Shown: positions 1-9,857 of the stretch, in pieces
Position numbering within the stretch: the stretch's first letter is position 1
Layout: each line of letters starts with the position of its first letter
NCBI GenBank assembly: GCA_963565915.1
Contig: OY751488.1
Coordinates: 2,294,001 to 2,358,000 of the forward strand
Reading direction: 5' to 3'
From: Entoloma clypeatum
Lineage: Eukaryota; Basidiomycota; Agaricomycetes; Agaricales; Entolomataceae
DNA length: 64,000 nt
The notes under the pieces: generated by a model
Database searches by the model: none
What the model saw: only the letters and a program-made list of their open reading frames with translations
What the model was told of the DNA's origin: nothing
Translations under genes and position numbers: made by a program

Positions 1-1243
1 GAACATCTAAATCTGGTATATAATAAACGGGTGATAGACGAGTTATTTTATTTTGTTCTCGCCCGTTTTTCTTGATGGTGTGATTAATCAACACCGTTCC
101 TTGTCCAAGGATCTGAATAGTGTGACCTTTCTGTGCAATTTGCACAGATTGACGATCTTTTAGTGGGGTATACTCAATGAAATCATTGATATCATAAGTA
201 AAGTGCAATGATGCACCTGAATCAAGAATCCAATTGGATTGATTCTGTTTCTTACATTCAGCACAATTCGCATAATGAGAATTTATTTGCGCTATAAGCG
301 CGTGTACAGCAGGTGATAAAAATACATTGGACCGCCGTCCATTCACTCGTCTCCAAAGAGGCTTCTGTGAAGTATTTGTTAACTGCATTGTACGTGCTGT
401 TGAATGTGAAACATACCCCATGTCGTCGTTGTTTCCATCACCACGGGAAACTTCATACTCCATATAGTCATTGACGTATCCTTCATCGTAATAGCCCCTT
501 ATGGTGGGGGCTATGTCTTCTGTCTCCATCTCATCGGCCCAGCTGATTCTACTTGGCGTTTCTTCGAAAACCGGAATGCGGTGATTCCGGGGGTCCATTG
601 TCGGAGGCGAAAGAGGAGGTGCTCCGTGTGCTTCAGGGATGGTCCCATCATCAACATACACGGGCGGAGGATCCGTGGGATCTCCATCTTGGGTAGGTAC
701 CGCAACAGGTACCTCAGTACGGCGATTACGCCGTCTGCAGTTTTGAACTTGAGCCCTTGCTGGTCCTGCATCACACGTAGTACATGAGTAGTCAAAAGTG
801 GTGTTGTCTATGCAATGCCTTGGGCAATGCTGACTGTCAACAACAAGTTGTCGACACACCCCGCAACGTGCAACGATGCGTCCATTGTCATCATGACCTG
901 AAGGGACTGAGCCCTGTGCCGTTGGCACCATATGGACTTGTTCTCGTGATACGATCATTGTAACAGGGATTCTCTCAAGTAATCGATCAAGAATGACCCA
1001 CTGAAAGGTACATTCAATACCTCGAATGCTGCGAGGTTCACCGTTAAGGGAACCATCGAGCTCGATGTATTCGATACTGAGGAAACCAGTCTCCAGGCTA
1101 GTATACAAAGCGGATGCTGCCAATAATAGCGCAAAAGCTAGGATACTGAGAGCATGCGGCGCTAGGGCCGGGGCCCATAACCTAATGATGTAACCGATGT
1201 AGGCTGCCCAAAGGGCGCTCAAGACATAACGGTACGAAGGCAT
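1..1243 (-). CDS. Membrane/Cys-rich protein fused in frame to a Copia retropepsin (partial, runs off the left edge)
   Basis: One uninterrupted frame of 414 codons starts at the ATG at 1243-1241 and is still open at base 1. Residues about 5-50 contain two hydrophobic stretches (around YVLSALWAAYIGYIIRLW and ALSILAFALLLAASALY). Around residues 115-170 is a Cys/His cluster (RCGVC, QHCPRHC, SCTTC). After it comes an acidic/proline linker with the motif RISWADEM, a CAEC pair, and then the retropepsin active site WILDSGASLHF near 180-240. The part from RISWADEM onward resembles the damaged Copia element at 3.8-9.1 kb (FSWADKV, then DSGASMHF), so it is Copia-derived. The membrane/Cys-rich N-terminus has no counterpart in that element, where the usual UBN2-type Gag sits. 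It could be an unusual Gag, or a host exon captured by an insertion. The integrase and RT lie outside the window. Confidence 0.6.
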   Translation of the reverse strand, partial: MPSYRYVLSALWAAYIGYIIRLWAPALAPHALSILAFALLLAASALYTSLETGFLSIEYIELDGSLNGEPRSIRGIECTFQWVILDRLLERIPVTMIVSREQVHMVPTAQGSVPSGHDDNGRIVARCGVCRQLVVDSQHCPRHCIDNTTFDYSCTTCDAGPARAQVQNCRRRNRRTEVPVAVPTQDGDPTDPPPVYVDDGTIPEAHGAPPLSPPTMDPRNHRIPVFEETPSRISWADEMETEDIAPTIRGYYDEGYVNDYMEYEVSRGDGNNDDMGYVSHSTARTMQLTNTSQKPLWRRVNGRRSNVFLSPAVHALIAQINSHYANCAECKKQNQSNWILDSGASLHFTYDINDFIEYTPLKDRQSVQIAQKGHTIQILGQGTVLINHTIKKNGREQNKITRLSPVYYIPDLDV

Positions 1244-1370
1244 ATGGAAGCTAGACTAACCTGGTTAAGAGACGTTAGTGGAATCAAGAGGCTGACTAGC
1301 TACAACGTCTCAGAGAACTGGGTGTTCAAGAGTTAGGATTCATCGTACTAAATACATGAGTATTTATACT

Positions 1371-1378
1371 AATCCAAT
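1371..1378 (-). promoter_or_regulatory. TATA-like box upstream of the membrane-retropepsin frame
   Basis: Read on the minus strand the site is TATAAATA, about 130 bp before the ATG at 1243. The 240 bp between this frame and the dead ATPase gene (1244-1491) hold no other coding signal. Read on the minus strand this spacer starts TGTCACAG and could be the LTR of the left-hand element, but only one copy is in view. Confidence 0.3.
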
Positions 1379-1491
1379 ATGCGCACGGACCATTGTACAA
1401 ACAATACATAAACAAGTCATGCGTCCGTGGTTGTACCATAAACTCACATATATGGTAATAGTGACTTATAGTCACTTCCTGTGACAAGCAC

Positions 1492-1775
1492 ATGGTGCGA
1501 CATATCTGGCGATATGTTCAACACATTGCCGAAGCCGGAGGATGGTGGAAACTCATCCATGGGAAAGACTACAAGCCGGAAAAAGAAATAGTCATTATTT
1601 TCGATGAAGCTCAAACAACGTACGGGGCGGGTGAGCTTTGGAATTGTTTTCTAAAGGTCTTTCCCATGTGGCCAAGTACCGCGCCATCCTCTTCGCCAGT
1701 TTTGGCAGCCCAGAGACATGTCCTATGAGTCGACTGACACCCATTTTCATACCGGAGATTCGCAGGATTGATTTG
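1492..1775 (+). pseudogene. 5' part of a dead Crinkler-type P-loop ATPase gene, split by the Copia insertion
   Basis: The frame from 1492 encodes MVRHIWRYVQHIAEAGGWW and then a Walker-B-like motif IIFDEAQTTYG followed by ELWN. After about base 1645 the reading continues only in another frame as KGLSHVAKYRAILFASFGSP and IPEIRRIDL, so there is a frameshift. The DEAQ...FASFGSP layout is what I remember from basidiomycete P-loop proteins linked to Crinkler or RHS-like effectors; this is recollection, not a search. The sequence breaks at 1775 at the LTR. Removing the element and one ATTTG copy joins it in frame to 9435 (RRIDL-HATWHDYELPEEF), which shows the two pieces were one gene. The start codon is not certain and the nucleotide-binding P-loop is not visible here. 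Confidence 0.55.
1771..1775. repeat. Target-site duplication, left copy
   Basis: ATTTG immediately before the 5' LTR; the identical 5-mer follows the 3' LTR at 9430-9434. Five bases is the usual duplication length for Copia integrases. Confidence 0.95.
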
Positions 1776-2066
1776 TGTTGAACGAGTTCCGCTTTCATTA
1801 GACACACCATGTGCTCAACCCCATGATGTACAAATAGTGTACAAATAAGTAGACTAGTATATAAGACTATCCTTATTCTCTGTGCAATATAACGCTCTTA
1901 CTGAGTAACCCCCACCTGCAAACATCTTTCAAGGTTAGTTGTAAGGTTCTCTCTCTATTGTAGATACACGATCCATAGCGTGTAGCATAGAGTATGCTAG
2001 GACTGCATGACGACCCATCCACTGTGATCACCTCCAGTGTTGATGTGATCGTATGCTGTTCCAACA
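1776..2066 (+). repeat. 5' LTR (291 bp)
   Basis: It begins TG and ends CA and matches 9134-9429 over its whole length. I count 16 substitutions and one 5-base indel between the two. It contains GTATATAAGAC (about 1857-1867), a probable TATA box of the element's promoter. Confidence 0.95.
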
Positions 2067-2078
2067 GGTTATGAGCCC
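2067..2078 (+). promoter_or_regulatory. Primer-binding site (half-tRNA initiator Met)
   Basis: GGTTATGAGCCC directly abuts the 5' LTR. Its complement GGGCTCATAACC is the anticodon-arm sequence of initiator methionine tRNA. Copia-type elements are known to prime minus-strand synthesis from an internal half-tRNA-iMet fragment and not from the tRNA 3' end. Identification is by matching the remembered anticodon-arm sequence. Confidence 0.8.
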
Positions 2079-3832
2079 TGAGACTTGCCATTGCACTCGT
2101 CGCTGGCAGTCTTAGTAGACTCAATGCTGCTACATCGTGAACGCAATAGATCAAGTGCACCTCGATCTGTACATACAACATTAATGATTATGTGGATGAA
2201 TAATCCCACATCATCGTGTAGCGTGATGAGCTAGCAGATCCGGGCGATAACACCCCGATGATCGCGATCATCAGCAAACCCTGATCATGCTACCCAGCCC
2301 TGGACAGCACTGTATAGGGTCATAGCACCATAGAATGGGTGCTTTGCTGTGTAGTTCTGTGTAGTTCAGGGTTCCTTCTATGCAGTTCTAGCCAGTCAGG
2401 GTCCTTTCTATGCAGTTCTAGCCAGTCAGGGTCCTTTCTACACAGCACGAGCCAAACAGGGTACCAGTAGCATAAAAACGGCTCAATGAAATTGCTAAAT
2501 GCTTGTGCTGATCTTATTTCGGACAAGGTAGAGGGTTTAAATCATTATATTAATTATATGTTATACAAATGTAAATGTAAAGTAGGGAGAAACGCTGAGG
2601 GCTCCAAAAAAAGCGGCATAGTGATGTGTTAATGCACACCGAGAAAAGTGGGGGCTCGTGACATAGACGCGGCAGGTAGTGCCTATAGGTAAATACATTA
2701 GATATGGATATAAACAATGAAGGAGAGGCATACATTAGTGAAAAAAAGCAGGAGGAATGACCATGTGTGACGTGGCACATCTGCGTCCAGTGCCACCACC
2801 CTGTCGGGAGAGGCAGGTGGGTATGGTTGGGAGTAGCAGAGTTCAAGGCATGGTGCATTGGAGGGACGAGCTGGCATTGGTGATGGGCAAGATAGGACGG
2901 GGCGGCGAGCATAGAGCAGTGTGGGAGATAGGCTTTGAGAGTGTGGGGCCATGGGCGTGGTGACGTGGCATTGAAGAGAGCACCTGGGTCATGGGGGACG
3001 AGGGACGGGCTGGGGTTAGGAGAGGGGCCGGTGTGCAGAATATAGGCAAGGACAGACAATAGCTGTAAGATTTTGTTAGTTACTGGTACCAATAATAGAA
3101 AGAGGGACATATCACTGGGGGCTCAGGTGCTTGTGGCATGGTGGTGGCATCACAGCGATGGTGGAAGAGGATGGGATTGAAAAGAACAAACAAAAAAAAA
3201 AAAAAAAAATCAAACCAAGTACAAATGTGGTCACATGACTTTGTTGACATGACTTTGTCCATTGTTGAACTTCGATCAATGTTCATTGCCACGCTCGACG
3301 CGATCCTCACCTCCTACAGCAGACTCAACCTCCGAGTCTATTGGCCAACATTCTGGGGATGGGAATTTAGAGGGTATGTTGTTAGTATGCTGTATTCTAA
3401 TTCTTGCATAAATATAATACACTGTGTTGATATTCCAACTGATGTCCAATGTGATGCCATGGACTTGGTCGGAACTAAGTTATTGCACTATGGACACTAT
3501 AGAACTAGCAGTCTAGGCACACTGTGATACTGTTGACACTATGCATGCTATGAGTTGCTCTCGGCTAAGATGGGTTGCTATGGGTGCTGTCGGCTAGATC
3601 AGGGTGCTATGACAGGCTATGGGAAAAATCAGATGATGCCCATCCGCCTCCATACATGTGTCTACCAGTTAACTCTGTGTACGACGTTAAACATGGAATA
3701 GGGGTCTGATGGACCCTAGTGGAGCAAAACACATGTTGCTGTGTCCCTGTTTCATCTAAGATCCAGCGATTTGACATGTGACTGATACATTCTATTTCCA
3801 GTCTTTTGCGCTCTCACCCTTCGCATCAAATC
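2079..3832 (+). other. Long non-coding leader of the Copia element
   Basis: About 1.75 kb separates the primer site from the first Gag ATG, which is unusually long. It holds three 30-bp tandem repeats (2371-2460), an 18-base or longer A run near 3191-3208, and degenerate repeats of a GGGTTGCTATG type near 3560-3625. No Gag or Pol similarity is visible. An antisense frame of 186 codons (2550-3110) is composition-driven and not recognisable. The stretch may include sequence captured or inserted after the element formed. Confidence 0.6.
2371..2460 (+). repeat. Three 30-bp tandem repeats in the element leader
   Basis: Units at 2371-2400, 2401-2430 and 2431-2460 share the core TATGCAGTTCTAGCCAGTCA. 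The first two are nearly identical and the third has diverged (CACAGCACGAGCCAAACAGG). A partial unit precedes at about 2347-2370. Confidence 0.85.
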
Positions 3833-5071
3833 ATGTCTTCTTTTGATTACAAATCCACTGTCATCAAGATGACCGGCTCTAACTGGAAGGAGTGGAGTGA
3901 TAAGATGACAGGGTTTTTACAGTTTGAAGGGACCTGGATGCTCGTATCCGGGGACTGGTTACAGCCAACCTCCCTGACAGCCGCTTCGACATCTGAACAA
4001 TGAAAGGAGTTCCGCGAGTGGAAGGAGAAAGACTTGAAAGCGCGCAGCACGATCGTCTTATCTCTGGTGGAATCTGTAAAGCATGAGGTTACAGCATTCT
4101 AGACTTCGAAAGAAGTTTGGGATCAGCTGAAGACTCTCTTTGAGAATAAAGGCCCCAACGAGATGTTCAAGGACTTTGCCTTGACTCTCGATTGGCACCT
4201 GACCGGTGGTGACCCCCGTCCGGAATTTTCTAAATTCCATGATCTCTTGGCACGCCTCGACGGGTACAAGATCCCCTTCGCTTCTAAATTGCAAGGGATG
4301 CTTGCTGTGCACCGTCTACCTTCCAAGTGGAAACATCTTGGTTCGCATCTGGCCAAAGAATGGAAGTTAGACACTTTCAAACTTACAGATGTTAAAGAGA
4401 TTGTAACCGCGGAGCATATGCACGTACAAGCCGAAGCACAACTTCTGGCTGCCAACAAGATCTCCGCTGTCAAGCAGAAAGGACAGGAACCCCGCTGGCG
4501 CAATGGTCCGGGACCTGCTGATGCTTCTGGGTCAAACCAGAATTCCGGCAAACCTCATCAACAGAACAAAGGAAAAGGAAAGGCAAAGGAGACACCGTCG
4601 AACAACTCCGATGATCAAAACAAGAAGCAGCCATTCGTACCCAAAAAGGAAGGGTCACGGAGTTGGAAAAAGGCCCAGCGTGCCCAAGAGGCCGCTGCAG
4701 GTGACACCGCCGGCTGCTCTCATGTTGCCTCGTCGGCAATGACTATGAATCTGCCGACACCTCCCTTCACCACTGTCACAGGCTCGGGACGTGTCATTCC
4801 CCCCCAACAATCTTCTACTCTGACGACTGATCCCTGTCGTCGTCCTCCTCTTGAATCGCAGTTGACATCTAGTCCCGCTGAACATATCATGACTGCTGGT
4901 GCGAGAGAACTCCTTGATCACATGACAAACACATCTGCGCAACACTTCACAGGTGCTCCGGTTAATCAACTGTCAATGTACCCTGAGATGCAAGCAGCGC
5001 ATGATGTTGTCACATCTCTTGGCATTGTGGGAATGTCCCAGACCCTCCAAAATGTCAATAATGTCATATAA
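3833..5071 (+). pseudogene. Copia Gag (UBN2 type), dead
   Basis: The frame from MSSFDYKSTVIKMTGSNWKE has the features of a Copia capsid: an N-terminal segment with SNWKEWSDKM, then EVWDQLKTLFENKG, then FHDLLARLDGYKIPF and a basic, Q/K/N-rich tail with GKGKAKE. In-frame stops fall at 4001-4003 (TGA), 4100-4102 (TAG) and 5069-5071 (TAA), all in one frame. After the third stop the same frame continues into the Pol N-terminus, so Gag and Pol were one polyprotein. No canonical CCHC zinc knuckle is visible; only a single Cys-His remnant remains near 4720. Confidence 0.8.
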
Positions 5072-8000
5072 CCCGAAGACATTCTGGGGATATATTTGAC
5101 TCCTGACAATGATGTAATGGACGAAGCTTCCCTGTTCCTGATGGAACGCCAAGATTATAATGCCGATACCATGATGGACTTTGATGAGGAATACGAGTAT
5201 GACGATGATGAACCTGGACCGTCCAAGCAGACACATTTCAGTTGGGCAGATAAAGTCGACGACAAGCTTTTCGGAGGATCGTCATGCGACGACCCGAGGT
5301 ATGTTCTTTCACAAGTTTCACATGAGCACACAATGACAGAAGAACACACCCAGATTCGTGATGAGTCACTAGAACTGGGTCGTAGTTTTGTAAAATCACC
5401 TGTCGTTGCTGCCTCCTTCATGGAGGAAATATATGATCATTTTGCCTCATGTTCGAAATGTAAGAACAAATTCAAAGAACTAATGACACCGAGTGGATCA
5501 TGGATTCCGGTGCTAGTATGCACTTCACCGCAGAGATGAGTGACTTTGCAACATATGAAGAAGAGAAATCTGTCCGTACTGCCCAGACTGGCAGCAAAGC
5601 AAAGATCTCTATAAAAGGAAGAGGGACTGTGTTTATCACTCACATGATACCATCGCGTCAAGGAAAGCCAAGAAGTCTAATAACTCGGCTTTATCCGGTT
5701 CTACACATCCTGGAGCTTTCCACTTGCCTCATGTCGATGGGCGAAATTCTTCAAGAATCTGGATTAAATATCGCTGGCTCAGCTGACAATCTTAGTTTCT
5801 TCAAAGATGGAAAGTGTGTACTAAGATGTGAACCACATTTTCCCGGTTCAACAATATACTGGGTAAATACACGTGTTGAACAAATCACACAGCTAAATGC
5901 TAGAAATATCGATGTCTGTAAAGCCGATTACAGCATTTGGCATCAGCGGTTTGCACACCCTGGTAAAGATGTCCTGAAAAAGGCACCCGACACATGTGAT
6001 GGATTCCCAAGGGATGTCCAATTTCCCCTTAAGGATAAGCCATGCCGTCCCTGCGCAGAAGCGAAGTTGAGGTTGAAAAGCTTCCCTCCTTCATCTTCAC
6101 ATGCTTCCAGACCCTTTGAGTTGCTCCATTCGGACCTCAAAGAGTTTCCTGTCGCCTCCTATCACAAATTTAAATACTACGTCAGCTTCTTGGATGACTA
6201 TTCTGGGCATGCTTGGACGGTATTGTTGAAACTCAAATCTGATACCTCTGATGCATTCAAAAAGTGGACAACACTTATGAAAACCCAGTTTAATGCCCAA
6301 TTTTGCCGATGGCGTTTTGATGGAGGGGGAGAGTTTAAAAAGGAAACTGGGGTAGTAAGATACCTCGAGGATCTTGGAATTGCCGTGGAAATTTCAGCTC
6401 CTAATACACCCCAACAAAACGGTCAAGCTGAAAGGATTAACCGCACCATTGTAGAGAAAGCACAGGCGATGTGATTTGCCACCTGCTTACCACAATCATG
6501 GTGGGAGTTTTGTGTTTTACACGCTGTGCATGTCTATAATCGCACACCAATTAAACGACTATATTGGAAAACATCTTTTGAATCTCTAAAAGGGGAAAAA
6601 CCGGATGTATCAAATCTCCGTGTTTTAGGCTGCGCTGCCTATGTTTATATTCCTGAAGAACACCGTGTGAATAAATTAAATCCACGTGCGGAGCTTATGA
6701 CCTTTATGGGTTTTAAACCAGGAATGAAAGCATATCAGTTTATGACTGATAAAAACAGTATCTTTATTGGTACTACCATGGTATTCGATGAAACACTCTT
6801 TCCGAGGTGTCCGGATACCAAAGTGCCACAACACACACCCATGGGAAATGAGCCTTCCCATGATGAGTCTCAGGATGATGGAAACCCTGATGACAATGTT
6901 GATCACCACTTTGGAGACGGAGATGTTCATTATCATTCCCGCCGGCATAATCAGCTGAGCAGAGATGAATCCTCCGATCCCCCTTCTGCTCCAAATGAAA
7001 ACCAGCACGACGGCGCTGATGTACCACCTTCAAATCAGGATGATCCTGAGGTCCAGAACCAGCCAGCGAATTCTCCGCCTGCTGATGTCCCTCAACCACA
7101 AAGGAATCCTAACCCACCTCGACGGGAAGGCAACATCTACGGGGAGCAACGGCACCCCGCGCAACAACAACGTGACATCAATCGCACACGCTCTTGGCGT
7201 GAAGCCATGAATCGAGAGAAACAGCAGCGTGAGCCTTCCCGGCTCCGCAATGTTCCCCGATCACGACAGGAAGAAGTGGAACCTAGTTCCCCCTTAGCCC
7301 CACCTGACGCAGGGCCTAGTGGATCTTCCGGTACTCCTCCCAATGACCCCAAAGTTCCTGATGACGAACCTTTGGAAGATACGGATGCGGAGAGCTTACT
7401 GCGCAAAACGATGAATGATGTAGAGCTAGGTCCAAAAGCATTTAACTTGTACCTAGAACGATTAGTTTGGAAATGAGGGGGAGACACGAAACAGATCGCT
7501 GAGTTGAATGTGCTACTTGCATCAGCCGTTCCTCACTCTGAATCTAATCTCTCACAGTTCCGTGATATCCGGGAGATGAAGTTTCGCGACATTGCAAAAA
7601 TGCTGAAAAACCTCCAGGATGAGTGGTTGGACACATGCCATAAGGAACTTGATAGCATCAAGCAGTGTGATATCTATGATCTAACACCTTTACCGACCAG
7701 ACAGAAGGCCATCGGCTCACGATGGGTCTTCGATATAAAGACCGATGGCCATAAAAAGGCTCAGCTTGTTGCTCAAGGGTTCTTGCAAATCGAAGGAATC
7801 AATTTCAACGAGGTATTCTCTCCTGTAGTTCAATTCGAGACAGTACATCTCATGCTCGCTACCGCCGCGCTTGAGAGTTGGGTGATTCTCACACTTGACA
7901 TAACTGCTGCTTTCCTTTATGGGAAACTCCAGGAAGATTTATACATGATGCAACCTGAAGGCTTCAAAATAAAAGGCAAAGAACTTCTTGTTTGGCACCT

Positions 8001-9102
8001 GCATAAGGCTATTTACGGTTTGAAGCAGGCTGGACTTGCATGGTGGCATGCCATGGAGAAATCCATGAAGAAACTAGGTTTCCAAAGGGTCATATCTGAT
8101 GCCGGAATCTTTGTTTTCTATTCCCCGAACGGAACCATCGTACTAGCAATAATCTATGTCAATGAAGCAATGTTCATGAGACCAGACGCTAAGCTTACAA
8201 CTGTTAAAAGAGCTGAATTCATGGCTATTTGGGAATCTCGTGATCTAGGTGAACCTACTGAATTCTTGAGAATGCGCATCACGCGTACCAAGAATACGAT
8301 CATGATCGATCAATGTGCCTATTTACAAAAATCAGTAGAGAGATTCGGCATGACAAATGCAATGATCGCCAAGACTCCTCTACCTACTGGATACAAGCCG
8401 ACAGCAAATGCTGGCACTGCCACTGCTGCGCTTCGATCACAATTTCAGCAGATCATAGGGTCTCTGCTATATTTAATGATCAGTACACGACCCGACATTG
8501 CCTTTGCTGTGATTACGTTATCACAGTTCTCGGCAAATCCTATCCAGGAACACATTGATAAAGCAAAGTATATAATCCGCTATCTCGTGGGCACTTCTGA
8601 TTACCGACTGACCTATTCCAGTGATCAAAATGTGGGCTTACATGCCTACACAGATTCTGACTGGGCATCCGACAAAATTAAGCGTCGAAGCTGCACCGGC
8701 TTTTTCCTGAAGCTTGCAGGTGCTTCTGTAGGCTGGACTTGTCATCTACAAAAAACCATTGCTCATTCATCTACTGAAGCAGAGTACATGGCGATGTCCG
8801 ATTGTCGCCGCCAAGTAAAATGGGTAATCCAACTCTTCCAGGAGATTGGCTTCCTAATGCGGAATGTCCTGATCTATGCCGACAATCATGGCTCGATCTT
8901 TATTGGGAACAACCCTGTACAGGAACGCCGTACTAAGCATATCGATCTTAGATATCACATCATCCGAGAGTACATCTCTTGTGGATTGATCACTGTAGAG
9001 TACATTGAAGGCACATCCAATCCCGCAGATATGCTAACTAAAAATCTTAGTCGGGAACTCTTTGAAAGATGTTGCCAACATTTAGGCTTGACATTTTCAT
9101 AA
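5072..9102 (+). pseudogene. Copia Pol: protease, integrase, reverse transcriptase, RNase H (dead)
   Basis: The segment from 5072 carries FSWADKV and a CSKC pair, then a frameshift just before 5500. Protease DSGASMHF follows at 5503, then the GAG-pre-integrase motif IWHQRFAHPGKDVL near 5935, the integrase core with HSDLKEF, DDYSGHAW and PNTPQQNGQAERINR, and a stop at 6472-6474. The integrase C-terminus runs from 6526 to a stop at 7474-7476. The RT starts near 7504 with SRWVFDIK, LDITAAFLYG and IYGLKQA. RNase H (YTDSDWA, SSTEAEYMA, HIDLRYHIIRE) ends at the TAA at 9100-9102. The catalytic YVDD box reads YVNE at 8155-8166, so both catalytic aspartates of that box are lost. The 1.6-kb RT/RNase H frame itself has no stop. 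Confidence 0.9.
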
Positions 9103-9124
9103 TCCGATGTACAGTATACACATT

Positions 9125-9133
9125 GAGGGGGAG
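9125..9133 (+). promoter_or_regulatory. Polypurine tract of the Copia element
   Basis: GAGGGGGAG lies between the pol stop codon (9100-9102) and the first base of the 3' LTR. This is the expected place for the plus-strand primer. Confidence 0.85.
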
Positions 9134-9429
9134 TGTTGAATGAGTTCTGCTTCCATTAGACGCGCCATGTGCTCAACCCCATGACGTACAAATAGTGTAC
9201 AAATAAGTAGACTAGTATATAAGACTGTCCTTATTCTCTGTGCAATATAACGCTCTTACCGAGTAACCCCCACCTGCAAACACCTCTCAAGGTTAGTTGT
9301 AAGGTTCTCTCTCTATCGTAGATACAGTACATGATCTGTAGCGCGTAGCATAGAGTATGCTAGGACTGCACGACGACCCATCCACTGTGATCACCTCCAG
9401 TGTTGATGTGATCGTATGCTGTTCCAACA
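9134..9429 (+). repeat. 3' LTR (296 bp)
   Basis: Partner of the LTR at 1776-2066. It carries an extra GTACA compared with that copy. The purine tract lies directly before it and the ATTTG duplication directly after it. Confidence 0.95.
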
Positions 9430-9434
9430 ATTTG
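9430..9434. repeat. Target-site duplication, right copy
   Basis: ATTTG immediately after the 3' LTR end at 9429, identical to 1771-1775. Confidence 0.95.
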
Positions 9435-9460
9435 CATGCCACATGGCACGATTATGAACT

Positions 9461-9857
9461 GCCAGAAGAGTTTCAAGGTTTTGTCAAAATGTGATACGCT
9501 GCCTCACACTTTTCTACCTGCTTCTTCAATCACCTGTATAACTTGACTGGGGGCCATATTGGGGCCATTGTCGACTTTCTGAGGCTCATTCAACAAAATA
9601 AGGTATGCCTTGATCTGCTATGTAACACAAGTTTACCTTTTTTTTTCACCTTTTCTCAGGCATATCGCGATCTCAATACCACAAATGATCTCTTTACATG
9701 GGATATGTTCATACGGGCAATCGCCATCAACAACATTATAAAACTTCATTGCAAATGTTTTCTCCCAAGTCCTCTTGACTGGTTTTGTCACCCAGGGTGA
9801 TCTCCTTGATCCAAATGACAAAGTGGCTTTGCAGATGTGTTTTAAACATGGCTGGCT
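9461..9857 (+). repeat. Left arm of a 397-bp inverted repeat
   Basis: This arm is the reverse complement of 10017-10413. Both arms are exactly 397 bp and the symmetry axis is at 9937. I count five mismatches over the arm (about 98.7 percent identity). It spans part of the dead ATPase gene including its intron. Confidence 0.95.

Larger units (their letters stand above)
1776..9429 (+). mobile_element. Full-length but inactive Ty1/copia LTR retrotransposon
   Basis: The element is bounded by two LTRs that begin TGTTGAA and end CCAACA, and by the direct 5-bp duplication ATTTG at 1771-1775 and 9430-9434. A half-tRNA-iMet primer site follows the 5' LTR and a purine tract precedes the 3' LTR. Internal order is Gag, protease, integrase, reverse transcriptase, RNase H, so it is Copia and not Gypsy. 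Coding capacity is destroyed by in-frame stops at 4001, 4100, 5069, 6472 and 7474, a one-base frameshift just before the protease, and loss of the YVDD motif. It sits inside the dead ATPase gene in the same orientation. An intact relative elsewhere in the genome is likely, because this copy has all structural signals. Confidence 0.95.
9430..9857 (+). pseudogene. 3' continuation of the dead ATPase gene after the Copia insertion
   Basis: Reading on from RRIDL across the insertion point gives HATWHDYELPEEFQGFVKM, then a TGA near 9492, then NHLYNLTGGHIGAIVDFLR and LIQQNK. A canonical intron follows (GTATGCC from 9603 to CTCAG ending 9659), then AYRDLNTTNDLFTWDMF. Beyond about 9740 the sense continues only in a shifted frame as QVLLTGFVTQGDLLDPND. 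So the gene had at least one stop and one frameshift besides the element. The retained intron means it is a genomic and not a retro-copy. From 9461 the segment is the left arm of a long inverted repeat. Confidence 0.6.

Noticed and set aside
115..1000. Cys block called as a true DHHC palmitoyltransferase
   Set aside because: Spacing is wrong and the DHHC tetrad is missing; only a loose resemblance, noted in the finding.
2550..3110. 186-codon minus-strand frame in the Copia leader
   Set aside because: Composition is Pro/His/Ser-rich, it has no recognisable motif, and it sits in an untranslated leader; kept only as part of the leader description.
3185..3210. Poly(A) run as the 3' end of a nested SINE or retrogene
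   Set aside because: No target duplication or polymerase III box could be found around it.
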